The position numbers and the translations under genes were made by a program. The notes beneath the pieces were generated by a model. The model worked only from the letters and a program-made list of their open reading frames with translations, was not told the DNA's origin and made no database searches. DNA of 64,000 bases from Seriola aureovittata (taxonomy: Eukaryota > Chordata > Actinopteri > Carangiformes > Carangidae): assembly GCF_021018895.1 (NCBI RefSeq), contig NC_079364.1, positions 7,562,901-7,626,900 of the forward strand, read 5' to 3'. Of the stretch, positions 22,251-34,300 are shown piece by piece (position 1 is the first letter of the stretch; every line of letters starts with the position of its first letter).

Positions 22251-25200
22251 CTGTGTGTGTGTGTGTGTGTTGCCTTGCACATGATTTTATTCAATTATGA
22301 GTCTTGGTCTGAATTGTATTTTTGTCTTCCTCTCACAGATGGAACAGTCAAGACTCCTACCCCGGCTCTGAGTAAGGACCCTGCTCATCTCTCAAGATCA
22401 GTCTGCGACATACGAGTCCCAGTGTGCATGCATCTCTGTGCAGACTACAGTTTTACATGTTCACCCGATAGTGAAAAGATACAGTTAGTAATGCTGGACT
22501 CTCACATGTCATATACATGCACTCTATGTACAGTATGTGACTCAAACACGTCTCTCAGCTGAATAAAATGTAACAGGTGATTTTTTGTTGTTGTTGTAGC
22601 TATGAAGGCAGCCGTTCTGATCCAGCGATGGTACCGGCGCTATGTGGCCCGTCTTGAGATGAGACGCAGGTACACCTGGAACATCTTTCAGTCGATTGAA
22701 TACGCCGGAGAACAGGACCAGCTACAGGTGACTGTCAGCGCAGGCATCCCCCCCCACACACACACACCCACCCTGCCTATAAACTGAAATACACATTTAT
22801 GTTGATTTTCATGTATGCTTAAATACTTTTTTTTCCTGTCTTCAGCTCTCCAGTTTCTTTAGTTTCATGCTGGACAACTTCACTCAGCTGAACGGAAATG
22901 GACCAGGTCAGGAGCCAAAAATCTTTTTATCCACAGGAAACGTAGATTAGTTTGTAGCATGTGTATTGAAAACTCTGAGTAGCGTTGATTTTATTTTAGA
23001 AAATATTCTTTTACTTTAACAGTGCTGCCATTTGGATGTCATGTCACATGTTTTCTTTAATACAGGATCTTCATTTTACTTTGTTATTTTGCTCTGAAAG
23101 TGTAAAGCACTCACTCATAATAGCACAGTCAGGGCTCTGTGTGTTTCAGTCATACTGAAACTAAATTCTATGATGATATTCTGTATTTTTTTTTTAGCTG
23201 TATACATAATTTTTTTGCTTTATTTGAGGTTAGTGCACTATAATGTTAAACTGAACAAGTAAAGAATGGAGTTTTCAAGAGATTTTTAGGTAAATATAAA
23301 TAGTGGCAGATTAAATTTTGAAAATACAGTAATTTCAACCAGTCATTAGTTGCTGTTTAATGGTTGTTGTTTTGAACATATTCCAACACAGAAAGGTGTT
23401 TTTATATAGATATACATTTTTTTCCTTCCATCAAATTATCACCAGTGTTATTCATGCCACTGTATTTTGGTCTAGATTAAAAAACCCATTGCATATACCC
23501 TGTTGCTTAGCAACTGCTGTGAATGTGGAGGCTAGTGTTGGTTGGTGTGTTGCGCTCACACAGCTGTGGCTTAAGTGTGTATTGACCCACTCATCCAGCT
23601 AAAAAGCACAATGCTCCATTGACAAGCTAATCCTTAGGTCAGCTCTTATTGCAGCATCCACAGCGCATCGGTTTTACATTGAGTCAGTGATGCAAAGAGC
23701 CCAGACTCTGTTGTGTCTGTTTATTATATACAGCAGCCGTGTGTGTTTGTGTGTGTGAGAGACAGAATAGAAGCCAGTTAATAGACACTAAGGGTGGAAA
23801 TTGACAAAAGACTTACTAAATAGAAATAGGCCTGTAGGTAGATTTCTGTTCATGTCTTTTTTTGTGTGAATAAATTAGAGGCCGTCGGTTTTTCATTAGC
23901 ATATTGGAGTGGTCTTTTAATACAACAGTGAGGTCACACAGAGCTGGACGTGGTGTTGTGTCAAGCTGTTTATTACAAGGAACTACAAATTAAATCTGTA
24001 TATTGAATATGTTTTAGTTCGGTGGGTAAACACTTCATTTTTTACCCTTCCTAAAGATTTGACTGCATCCATGTTACTTAAAGACACAGTCTGATTGCTG
24101 CAAGTGTTTTTCTATACTTTCTTCTTCCCTGTTAAAACCTGATGCTTAAATTGCCCACAATACAATTTAAACAATTAAATTCATAGCTTTGGCACACCTG
24201 GAGCCATGAAGACCTGCAAACAGACTCTGATGGATGAAGTCAGTGGAGTTCCCATCGTAGATCTTCATCATGTCTGACCAAGATCCATGACGGATCAAAA
24301 CATTGCAGTATTTAAAGTTACAATGGGAGCATGAAACAGTGTGGGGATTTTACTTTGACCTGATCTATAAGGGTTGGGCGGTGACTGTTCTGTGAGATCT
24401 GCCATCAGAGAGATTTAGTTAGTGTGCCTTGAACAAGATAAGAATGTATGTTTATGAAGCTCAAAAGACATTGTGAGATGAAGTGTTGAGCTCAGTATGT
24501 TGACAGCTCCACACACTGTGACCTCCAGACTTGATCTCCCAGCTGCTGGACCCGGTGGTGGACCCCTGGTTAGACAGAGAGACCTGCTACAACCTGATCC
24601 CTGTTCCAGAGTCGTACACCGGGCCCCGACTGTCGTTTCCTCTCTCCATCTCTGACACCAACGCCCTGCTCAGTGCATTTAAGGAGCAGCAGGTACCGAC
24701 TGCGTGTCTTTGGTCTTTCTCGCTCTCACTTTTGATTGTCTGTTTTTTTTTTTTTTATTTTGGGGGGACTCATTATATTTCTTCCACACAGGCTCTACAT
24801 GCCAGATATGTTCTGCAGCTGCTGTACGAGACCAAAAAACTCCTGAAACAGATGCCCAACATCATCCACTTGTCAACATCCTACACCAAAGAGATCACTA
24901 TATGTGGTGGGTGACTTGTTTGCCTTTTTTTTTTTACAGAATACCCGCAAAGGAGAAAGAAAAGGAGTGTGCACCTGCTACATAGAGTAAACAGAGCCGC
25001 TAAGTAAATGAATGACCTGCTTATTGCTTAAATGATCGCTGATGTCTGTAAATGTGTATTAAATACAGTTCACTGTATGTTAATGGCACTGTTCCAAGAA
25101 AGGAGGCCTTGTTTATTTGCACACTGATAAGCCACTTGACTCCACTTCCGCGGCTCCCTCCTCCTGCAGAGTCGCATCTCATTAAACTCAAGAATACTTG

Positions 25201-28200
25201 TGGCTGCAACAAAAGACACACACACATGAGGATTCCTCATTCAGGCTTCTCCATTGCTTTTATTTCCCATCGTTTGGTACAGGTGATCTGCATGGGCGCC
25301 TTGACGACTTACTGCTCATATTTTATAAGGTAAATCAATATTTTTTTTTCTATACAACAAATTTCTTTAGAGTCACTCACTATTTATTTTGCAGCAAAAT
25401 GATGTTTCATGCTGATACACAAAAGATTTAAACGAGCAAATGTTTGTGACAGCCACATCTCTAAGCTCTGATTTTACATTTGTGACAGTGTGTTGACTTT
25501 GCGTTGCATGTTGCTGTTGTTCAGAACGGCCTTCCCTCTGCGGAGACGCCGTATGTGTTTAACGGGGACTTTGTGGACCGTGGGAAAAAGTCGATCGAAG
25601 TGGTCATCCTCCTGTTCGCCTACCTTCTGCTTTACCCCGACTACATGCACCTGAACCGAGGAAACCACGAAGACCACATAATGAACCTCAGGTGGATAGG
25701 AAGAGGAGTTGAAGTGAAAGAAAAATATTTATCGGTCTAGGTTTAGAAGCGTCTCAGTGTGATGTTGTTACGTTGTTGTTTCAGATATGGGTTCACAAAA
25801 GAAGTCATGCAGAAGTACAAGGTACAGTGAAGTCATGTAGGAGACTACTGTTGCACATTCTGCAGGTTTGATGACTGTCGCAGCTGGCAGAGCCGGGTTG
25901 ATAATGGCTGCAATGTGAAATGAATTCCTTCTTCTTCTTCTTCTTGCTTTTTACTGTGTGTCACTGTGTGCAGACTCACGGCCGTGAGATCCTCCAGCTG
26001 TTTCAGGACATTTTCAGCCTTCTGCCGGTCGCGACAGTGATTGACGGGAAGATCCTGATCGTTCATGGAGGTATATCAGACCAGACTGACCTGGACTTCC
26101 TCAGCTCCATAGACAGGCACAAGGTCAGTGGAATGAAGCAGCCAACCTTCATCCTCTGCCCCTCTTCTATACTTGCTCTTTTAACAGCAATAATCAGTTT
26201 GGGCCACTAGATGTCAGAAAAACGCTTTTTGAAAATGCACAGATTCAAAGCCACCACACGTTAGCAAACAGCTGGTTCATATCCAACCATAGCAGTCATT
26301 TGGAGGCATGCTTCTTTCCATTTATTTGTGGTCTCTACCAACTTCTGAGCAAATGATGTGTTATCAGTATTATTATGGGTTATTAGCCTTCTACATGTTG
26401 GACTTTCTTCAACAGCCTGTTAGTAACTTTGCTTGTGTAACCCTAACCCAACACGGGATTACCAACAAGCCGAAGCAGAAAGCAGTTGCGCTTGCCTTGC
26501 TGTATATATATACATTTCTTAAGTCAAGGCTCCACAATCACAAATCACCAATTTGCCTTTACAATCTGTATAACATTTTGTCCATTACCCCCTATCCTCA
26601 GAGACTGGAGTCTGTTTGAACCTATTTTTAGACAAGTACCTTTATTCTCACTTTATTTCTGTCTTCCCTCCTCTGCTCTCCCAGGTGAAATCCGCCCTGA
26701 GGTTTCCCAGACGCAGTTTGGAGCAGCTGGACCTCGGTCAGTCCTGCAGGCAGGCAAAAAGGATGAGATCGACGGACAGCTCTCGTCCCAGCAGCAGTCG
26801 CAGCCACAGCAAGAACCAAAGAACTCCCAACCTGAGGTCTGACAGCACGGCAGCCCACAGATGCTTACAGATGTTACATTTCAAATGACAGACCCTCATT
26901 CTGCCCCCCCCTTTTTTTTTCTGAAGAAAGAGGCGATGCGGGCTCAGCCGGCAAGACAGCGCAGCTTCCACTTCTTCCTCTTCCTCATCCTCCTCATCTT
27001 CCTCTTCGCTCTGCTCTCCTCGAACGCCATCGTGCCTCTCGCCTCGTCCGTGCCCGTCTTCTCCCAGCATGCCTTACAATATCAATGTCCTCCAAGTGCC
27101 TTTCCTGGACTCTCTGTCCTCTGTTCCCCCTCCTTTACCTCCGCAACATGAACGAGAATGGAAACAGGTCAGAGGAGTGGAGGAATGAGTATTGTTCAAC
27201 TCTGCCCCATTGTGATGTGCTCTGCGTCTTTTATCAGCTTTCTTCTTTCCTGCAGATAGTGGATATATTGTGGAGTGACCCTAAAACCCAAGAAGGCTGC
27301 AGTCCCAACACATTCAGAGGAGGGGGCTGCTACTTCGGCCCTGATGTCACCCAGAGACTGCTGCTCCAACATGGACTCCAGCTGCTCATCAGGTCCCACG
27401 AGTGCAAGCAGGAGGGATACGAGCTCTGTCATGGCGGACAGGTAGACGGGAAAGCAGTAAATGAATTAAAATTGTCCAAAAGTCTCCAAATGTCTGGAGT
27501 CTGGAGAAATAAATGTGTCCGTGTTTGTTTGCTCTCTATAGGTGATCACTATTTTCTCAGCATCAAACTATTATGAGGAGGGAAGCAACCGTGGTGCGTA
27601 CATCAAAGTGGGCAGAGAACTGGTTCCCCGCTTCTACCAGTACCAAGTCAGCCGCACAACACGCAAACTCACCCTGACACAGAGGTACTGCAGGGGTCTG
27701 GAGTGTAACCGCTCACATTAACCACAGCTGGGTGTAGTAGCACTGAGGCAGTTAGTCAGTTAATGGATCAGCTCATTTAAAGACAGATATATAACAACTT
27801 TTTTGGCAATAAACTAATAGTTTAGGTAATTTATCATCTTTTTCCAGCCTCTTCACTGTGAGGATTTCCTCTATTTGTCTGTTTTTATAATTGTGATAGA
27901 CATTTTTCACCATTTTGTGACATTTTATAGACGTAATTCTTAATGGATAAAGTGATTTAATAACTGACAGATTAATCAGTAATGACAATAGGTGTTTGTA
28001 AATGATGTAAGACAGCTCAGTCGTTAGTTAATGACTCGTGTTTAACTTTGTCTTTGCAGGGTACGAGCCGCGGAAGGCTCGGCTCTCAAGGCCCTGAAAG
28101 AGAAGCTGTTTTCCCATCGCACTGAGCTGATGGCAGGCTTCCAGCAGCACGACCAGAATAACACCGGTGACCTTTACCCACTCGGTTTATTTGCCTTTCT

Positions 28201-29679
28201 TATGAACATGTATTTAACTCAGGTTGACACATATAGTTGTTATATGTAAATATATCTTTTTTCAGGAAATGTGTCAGTCAGTGAATGGGCTCAGGTGCTG
28301 GAGTCTGTGCTGAGACTGGACCTGCCCTGGAGGACACTCCGTCCACACTTAACCCGTCTGGCAGCAGATGGCAGTGTGGAGTATCAGTCCTGCTTCGAGG
28401 ATATGGAAGCGGGGATTCCTCTGCCTCAGGTCAGAAGCAGAGCACTGGAAAGTAACCAACTACATTTACCCAAGTACTGCTGCTTTGAGAACCTTGTATT
28501 TTAATCGTTGGAGATTTCATACTTGTGCACATTGTACCTTTTACTCCACTACATTTATTGATAACTGTAGTTACTTGTTTGCATCATGAGTGTTTAAATA
28601 TTGATGACAGTTTATTCATTGGTTTTGTTTCAGTTTAAGAATTAATTTTTTCAGCATGTAGCAAAACACGCAGAAATAATATATTGGCATGAAAACAATG
28701 CATTCAGAAAGTATTCAGACCCCTTCATTTTATTTTGTTATGTTGCAGCCTCATGTTAAAATCAAATGTTAAAAATAAAATTTCCCCCTCATCAATCTGC
28801 ACTAAATAGCCTTTATCAATAAAGCAAAAACTAAATTTTAGAATTTTTTCCAAATTCATTAAAAAGGAAAAACTGAAATATCACACTGAGATAAGTATTC
28901 AGACCTGTTGCCATGACACTTGAAATTTAGCCCAGGTGCTTCCAATTTCTCTTGATCCATTTAGATGATCAACCACCGGAGTCACTACCAGTCCAAACTT
29001 TTTCGTGCCCTTTTTTTCTTCTACAGACTCAGTCACATCCAGACTATTTAGAGCATTCAAATACTGCTTACATTTTTTTAATGAGTACCTTTGGATAATA
29101 ATAATAATAATAATACTTCCCTTTATTGAACATTTTTTGAGATTTTTTACTTGTACTCTTGCAGTACTTCTTAGTACTATAATGTAGTACTTCACTGCTG
29201 CTAATAATCACATTAAGAGGCTTAGTTGTCTTCCATCTATTTCCTTTTCCTTTTCTCTCTTTGTTCTTTTAGGTCACTCCGAACTTGGCTGACACTCTGT
29301 TCAGATACAGGACAGACATTGAGATAATATTCAACATTATTGACAAAGACCATTCAGGTAAATAACAGCTGTATCTCTTGGGAGACAATGTTTCAGTAAT
29401 TTGAAACGTATTCCTCAAAATTAAGTCTGTGGGTGGCACGTGTTACATTCAGGTCTCATCTCCACTGAGGAGTTTCGTCACACCTGGCGTCTTTTCAGCG
29501 CCCACCTGGGCGTTGACATCGACGACAGAGCCATCGATGACCTGGCGCGAAGTATCGACTTCAACAAGGACGGCAGTATAGACTTCACCGAGTTCCTGGA
29601 GGCCTTCAGAGTGGTACACAAACTGGACAACAAGGATCAGCAACTCAACGGAAAGATTGATGGAGAGAAGTATTCGTGA
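20915..29679 (+). CDS. ppef1: Serine/threonine phosphatase with EF-hands (PPEF)
   Basis: Calcium-responsive PPP-family phosphatase, related to fly rdgC and typical of photoreceptors and sensory neurons. The 18 coding exons are 20915-20969, 22339-22371, 22600-22727, 22846-22906, 24529-24692, 24792-24906, 25283-25329, 25525-25691, 25785-25821, 25974-26123, 26685-26836, 26927-27167, 27256-27441, 27542-27684, 28060-28166, 28266-28429, 29273-29357 and 29453-29679. They give 753 aa. MGCGTS at the N-terminus fits N-myristoylation. An IQ motif ([18 protein letters not shown]) follows at about 34-51. Catalytic motifs are GDLHG 186-190, GDFVDRG 215-221, GNHED 247-251, HGG 300-302, RSHEC and SASNYYE. 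An insert at about 320-442 is Ser/Arg-rich with 12 consecutive serines. Two canonical EF loops lie at 674-685 and 714-725. Position next to rs1 and phka favours ppef1, but length and parts of the sequence look like PPEF2. Confidence 0.93.
22021..22054. repeat. (CA)n microsatellite
   Basis: About 17 CA units in the first coding intron of ppef1. Confidence 0.95.
22222..22270. repeat. (GT)n microsatellite
   Basis: About 24 GT units with one CT interruption, 170 bp after the CA array in the same intron. The two complementary arrays could pair in the transcript and loop out the segment between them. Confidence 0.95.
27790..27990. repeat. AT-rich MITE-like repeat fragment
   Basis: Contains 'gacattttatagacgtaatt' and 'gacagattaatcagtaatga', words shared with the other copies of this family in the window. 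It lies in ppef1 intron 14. Confidence 0.45.
28436..28600 (+). repeat. Dispersed teleost repeat (GGAAAGTAACCAACTACATT family)
   Basis: Starts 'gagcactggaaagtaaccaa' and continues 'ctacatttacccaagtactg', then 'ttactccactacatttattg'. This matches the family seen at 330-1054 and 51266-51480. It begins directly after the exon 16 donor of ppef1. Confidence 0.55.
28698..28990 (+). mobile_element. Degenerate Tc1-like terminal fragment
   Basis: Begins 'cattcagaaagtattcagac' and continues 'tttgttatgttgcagcctca', then 'agtattcagacctgttgcca'. This is the terminal region typical of salmonid and other teleost Tc1-like elements. No transposase or opposite terminus is present, so it is a solo end in ppef1 intron 16. 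Confidence 0.7.
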
Positions 29680-31318
29680 AGGGAGAAACCTGAACATTAA
29701 ATTGCTGAAGTCCTGCATGATCAGCAGAGAAAGTAATGGAGGAAGGAAAGCAGGAATAAGAAGACACAATTTAGTATTTCTTAAGCACCTTTAGACAGTT
29801 GAACACTAAAAAGTGGTAGAGAGTTGGTGATGTACCTACAATTATTGGTACATTTTGTCAATTGTTGGTGTATTAACTGGAGTTTGTTACCATCTAGTAA
29901 GATGATGTTGGTAGCAGACAGAGTCCTGAGCTTAGAGGTTCACAGGACACAAACCCAAGCAAACGTCAACCAAGTGAAAAAAAAATGCTAGAAAAAAGGG
30001 CAACTGTAATAATCTGAATAGACTTGAGGCTACACATATTTTAGGTGCGGTTTGATTTAGTGCAGGTGCAGACTTCTGAGAAACACGTGAACAACAGAAG
30101 TACCAGTGCAATGCAGCACAATCCAATACAGCTGTTCTGCCCCGAAGTCTGCTTTAATAATGCTGATAATGTTCAGCGTTTCCGACACTGTCACAGAGGT
30201 GTTAATTAAGTCATATGTTTTAGCAGTGAGGTTATGGTTATTGGCGGTGTTGTACTGGACTGGATTGTACTCAGAGGTGTTTCTAATATTCTGCCTCCTA
30301 TGTGTGTAAGTAGGAGAAATATAATGTATAATAGAAACACATAGGCCTAATGAAAAATAGAAACACCTGTCAATATAATTGATTGTAGTCCAGTATAACA
30401 CCACCTTTAACTATGACCTCAGTAATGAACATGTGATTGAACTTACACATTTCAGACAATGTCAACGAAAAAAAAACAACATTATGAACTTAGTTAAGGT
30501 GGAATAAATGACAGAGCTGTTGAATTCAGTTGCAATTAGTTGCACAAGTGTCCCTAAGAAAGTGGACATAGGTTGTATCTCAGTACTGTAGTATTGCAAG
30601 TATTGATGACTGAAGGCTTCAGCATTGGAAAAAATGCTGCTGCTGAAGTCAGGGTTTCAGCTGGTATGTGTTCAACTGTTGGACTAAAATTGAATAAAAA
30701 TGTTATTGTTGTTGTTGTTTTTTAGACTACTTGCAATTTTGTGTGTGTTTTTACTCTGTGTGTTTCAGTCCACATGTGTGTTCCTCTGGCATCCTGCCCA
30801 CTATAATTACCAAACGATGAGAGCAGTTAAACAGGCGCAGGCATCCTGTCAGCCTGAGGAAATAATAGGTTCTTACTTCCCTGAAGGCATTAACCTGTGC
30901 AGCACATGCTCACACACTCTTATAAGTGAAGGGTGAGAGACAAACAGGTGTGGAGAATAACATTTTTTTTTTTGCCAGGGCTCTTGGATATTTGGAAATC
31001 ATGATTTTAATCACTTTATTTAATACAATGAGTAACATTGTTGCTACGACTACCACCACTACAAAACTCCTCATCCATCTGTCAGAGTGTTTTGTGAATA
31101 TACTATCTCAACCCACCCTCCTCCCATCTGCCTCTCCTGTAGTAATCCCACACCACAGTCTACGCCCCCCCACCCCCACCCCTCAATCTTCAACCTCTCA
31201 TACACTCCCCACTTTCACTCTCAAAGTACTCTCCTCCCATTCCTTCCCCTCCACATCTGACGAGAGCTATCCCAGCTCTGTAGTGTCATCCTGGTCGCAC
31301 ACTCCAACTGGAGCTCAG
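29680..31318. other. ppef1 3' UTR region and sushi/EGF gene 5' flank
   Basis: No exon is supported. An ATTAAA at 29696 and an AATAAA at 30693-30698 are candidate ppef1 polyadenylation signals. The interval 31060-31310 is C/T-rich and leads into the signal-peptide exon at 31319. Confidence 0.5.
30693..30698 (+). terminator. Candidate polyadenylation signal (ppef1)
   Basis: AATAAA about 1.0 kb after the ppef1 stop codon, followed by a T/G-rich stretch (ttattgttgttgttgttttt) that fits a downstream element. An earlier ATTAAA at 29696 is an alternative. Confidence 0.4.
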
Positions 31319-34300
31319 ATGGGGCTCCTGGCAGCTCTGGTCGCTCTGCTCTGCATCTACACTCCAGGTATTTCTTCAACTTAATTTTCACACCTGTGTG
31401 CTGTTAACAGAAGCAGTGTTTTCAGACAACCGCAGGCACTCACTGTGAGACTGTCTACAGCGTCTGTTGCTCAGGGATGCAGTGGCTTTAGAAACCTGGA
31501 AAACGGGAGAACATTTTTCCGTTACAGCGGACTGCTGGTGATCTTCCGCTGTCACCCAGGCTACAAGCTCCATGGATACAAAACCAACAGCTGTGTGTCT
31601 GGGCACTGGTCCCGGGACCCACCAGTCTGTGTTGGTGAGGAGCTTCATTCATGAGTATACTGTAAACCTGTGATTTTTCATTTTGCATTTCTATTTCTGT
31701 TTTTGTCAGTAGATTTATTTAGGCGCCTGATGGGGATTTAAAGAGAGACAACAACAAAGGCAACAGAGGTTTCTGATCAGACTAAAACTTTGGATCTCTT
31801 TCCATAATATTCTTCCCCTCTTTCAGGCTCCGGCTGCTCCAGCCCGGGGCTGCTGACCCACGGGACGAGCAGCATGAATGAGGATGGCTCCTGGGCAGCG
31901 TTCAGCTGTAATAGTGGCTTCCAGCTACTTGGGCCCTCAATGTTATACTGTAAGGGCCACAGCTGGAATGGCACAAAGCCTGTATGCAAAGGTGAGCATG
32001 AAAAAAACAACTATAATAGTTTCACATTTTGGAAAGTTACTTTGCTTATGTTCTGTCTTACCTAGAGTTAATGGGACCCAGGACTATTTCTTGGTGTTAA
32101 TTCTCCCATATCCATTAACTCTTTATTCATGTCGGAAAGTTGCTCTTAACCATTTGATCTCTCCTTTTCTCTCCTTGTTAGAGTCCGACATGATGAGCTC
32201 GGTTTCAGGCGTCAGTGTGCTGAAGCCAAACATACTCCAGCACCTTCAGGCGGCTGTAGTTCTGAAGACCCAGCAACAGTCCCACTATGACGTCCTGTCT
32301 AACACAGCTGCCAAAGAAGCAAACCTTAAATTTGGCTTGATGTCTCATACACCATCACAAATGTCCAACAGTGAGAGGATGAAAGTGACTAACCTCAAAG
32401 TCCGCCTGCAGCAGCACATTCAGATTAAAGTCAAAGACGGAGTCCAAGCAGCTCATCATGAGGCTCAACTTCAGGAGGCAAATGAAGCCCAAGGGTCGGA
32501 AACAGGAAGTGGGAGGCACGGCTCAGAAGAGAAACCAGAGAAGGTGGACAACGTTACAGAAACATTCGCCTTTAAATCACATCTAACTACTACTGTCTCC
32601 TCTACCTTATCATTAGTGTCAGGAAGAGAGCGATCAGTATCTTCACCACCATCATTCTCAACAGCTCATACATCAACTATCACTGCTGCCACAAATACTA
32701 CGTTCAAGCATACTCTCCCAACTGTGATCCGATTTGGAGAAGCTGTCACATCCCAGGATTATGTGACGAACTCTGAAGCAGTAACGGACTCTTCACAAAC
32801 TGCAGGTGAAGACCAACAGGCCGGAACCGGCCTCCAGTATCCGCCTTTGTCTCAGCCTGGCTCTGTAGATGAAGAGGAGCCCACAGAGACTTCAACATAC
32901 ACTTTATCTCCTTCTGTTTATTCCATTTCTATCAGTTCTCTCTCCGTTTCATCTCCTGCTTCATATGCAACCCCTGTGTCATTATCAAACCCCCTTCCCT
33001 CCTTGCCTGCCTCAACTTCCTCACGTCCCAGCTCCACCGCCACGTCCAGTTTAAAAACACAAACGCCCAATGTCACCCTTCCATCAAACACTTCCCCCAG
33101 CGGTGAGGCAAGATCTCACCAGACTGAACGCCACAACCTCACGATGAACGCCTCCTCCGCACCACCTCTGACCCTCAGCGGACGACCTGTGTGCCCGTAC
33201 CCACCTGTGCCCGCTCATGGGACCTTCCACTTTCGTAACGTAGAGAATCCAGGTCCCGGAGCGTACAGACATTACATACAGTACGCCTGCTACTCTGGTT
33301 ATACACTGGCTCATGGAGACATACACAGCTACTGCCAGCGGGGGGGCACCTGGAGTGGAATCACCCCTGTTTGTCTGGGTACGTGCTGCTTCATGACTTA
33401 TTGATCCTTCGATTCATTTGAAAATGCTGCAGTTGTGCTTATTGACAAGGAAAGGGAAAGATGTGCTGATGGGTACGTGCAAAATATTGATTTGCCATTA
33501 ATCCAGATCAATAGCAATCTTTTATTAATTTATTGTGCTGTTGTTTATTGTCGATATGAGGGAGTTTCTTTACCAGAATTTTATTTTAGTTCTACTTTTC
33601 AATATTATCGGTGGATCCAGGAGCAGTCCTAACAGTTAACAGTCCTAAACTCAAAGATATTCAATGTATTATCACATAAGACAAATAAAAGGCAGAACAT
33701 CCTCACCTTTGAAAACCTGGAACTAGGTAATGTTTGGCATTTATGCTTAAAAATGAAGTTAACAATTGGAACAGTGGATTGACAAAGAATTCAAATCAAA
33801 TTTGCAATTTTGCCAATTAATTTTCTAAATAACTTTTTTAAGCAAACAGTGTCAAACATCCCCTGGTGCCATTGTCTGTGATGGTGAACTCGACCCTGGG
33901 TTGGTTATGTTAAACTTAAATACTTGATAAAACAACTTTTCAACAAATGCATTCAATGTAAACCAAAACAATGAAGGACTTACAACTAGATTTTGTCTCA
34001 AATAAAAATGCACAAAATTGAGGATGGAGGACTTTGATTAATCAAATTATGTTGACCCAAAGGACATGGAGTAAAGCTGGGGTTTTGGTGCCCCTGGAGG
34101 TCTGGCCTGTCTGGGCAGCCTTGGAAATTACCCCTGAACTGATCCATCCTCCATCCTTACTGTTTTTCTCCAGAGTTGACGCCATGTTCAGTGAACAACG
34201 GCGGCTGTTCCCAGCTGTGCACTCACTCCCAACACTTCAACCAGAGCGCCAACCAGAACCACACCAGAACTCAGTGCCACTGCAGACCTGGATTCACTCT

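Noticed and set aside
26738..27070. Minus-strand open frame with an acidic [11 protein letters not shown] tract
   Set aside because: It is the antisense of the poly-serine coding exon of ppef1.
31878..32181. Plus-strand 508-codon open frame starting at 31878
   Set aside because: Only the part from 32182 is a real exon in that frame; 31878-31991 is out of frame with the sushi 2 exon and the rest is intron.
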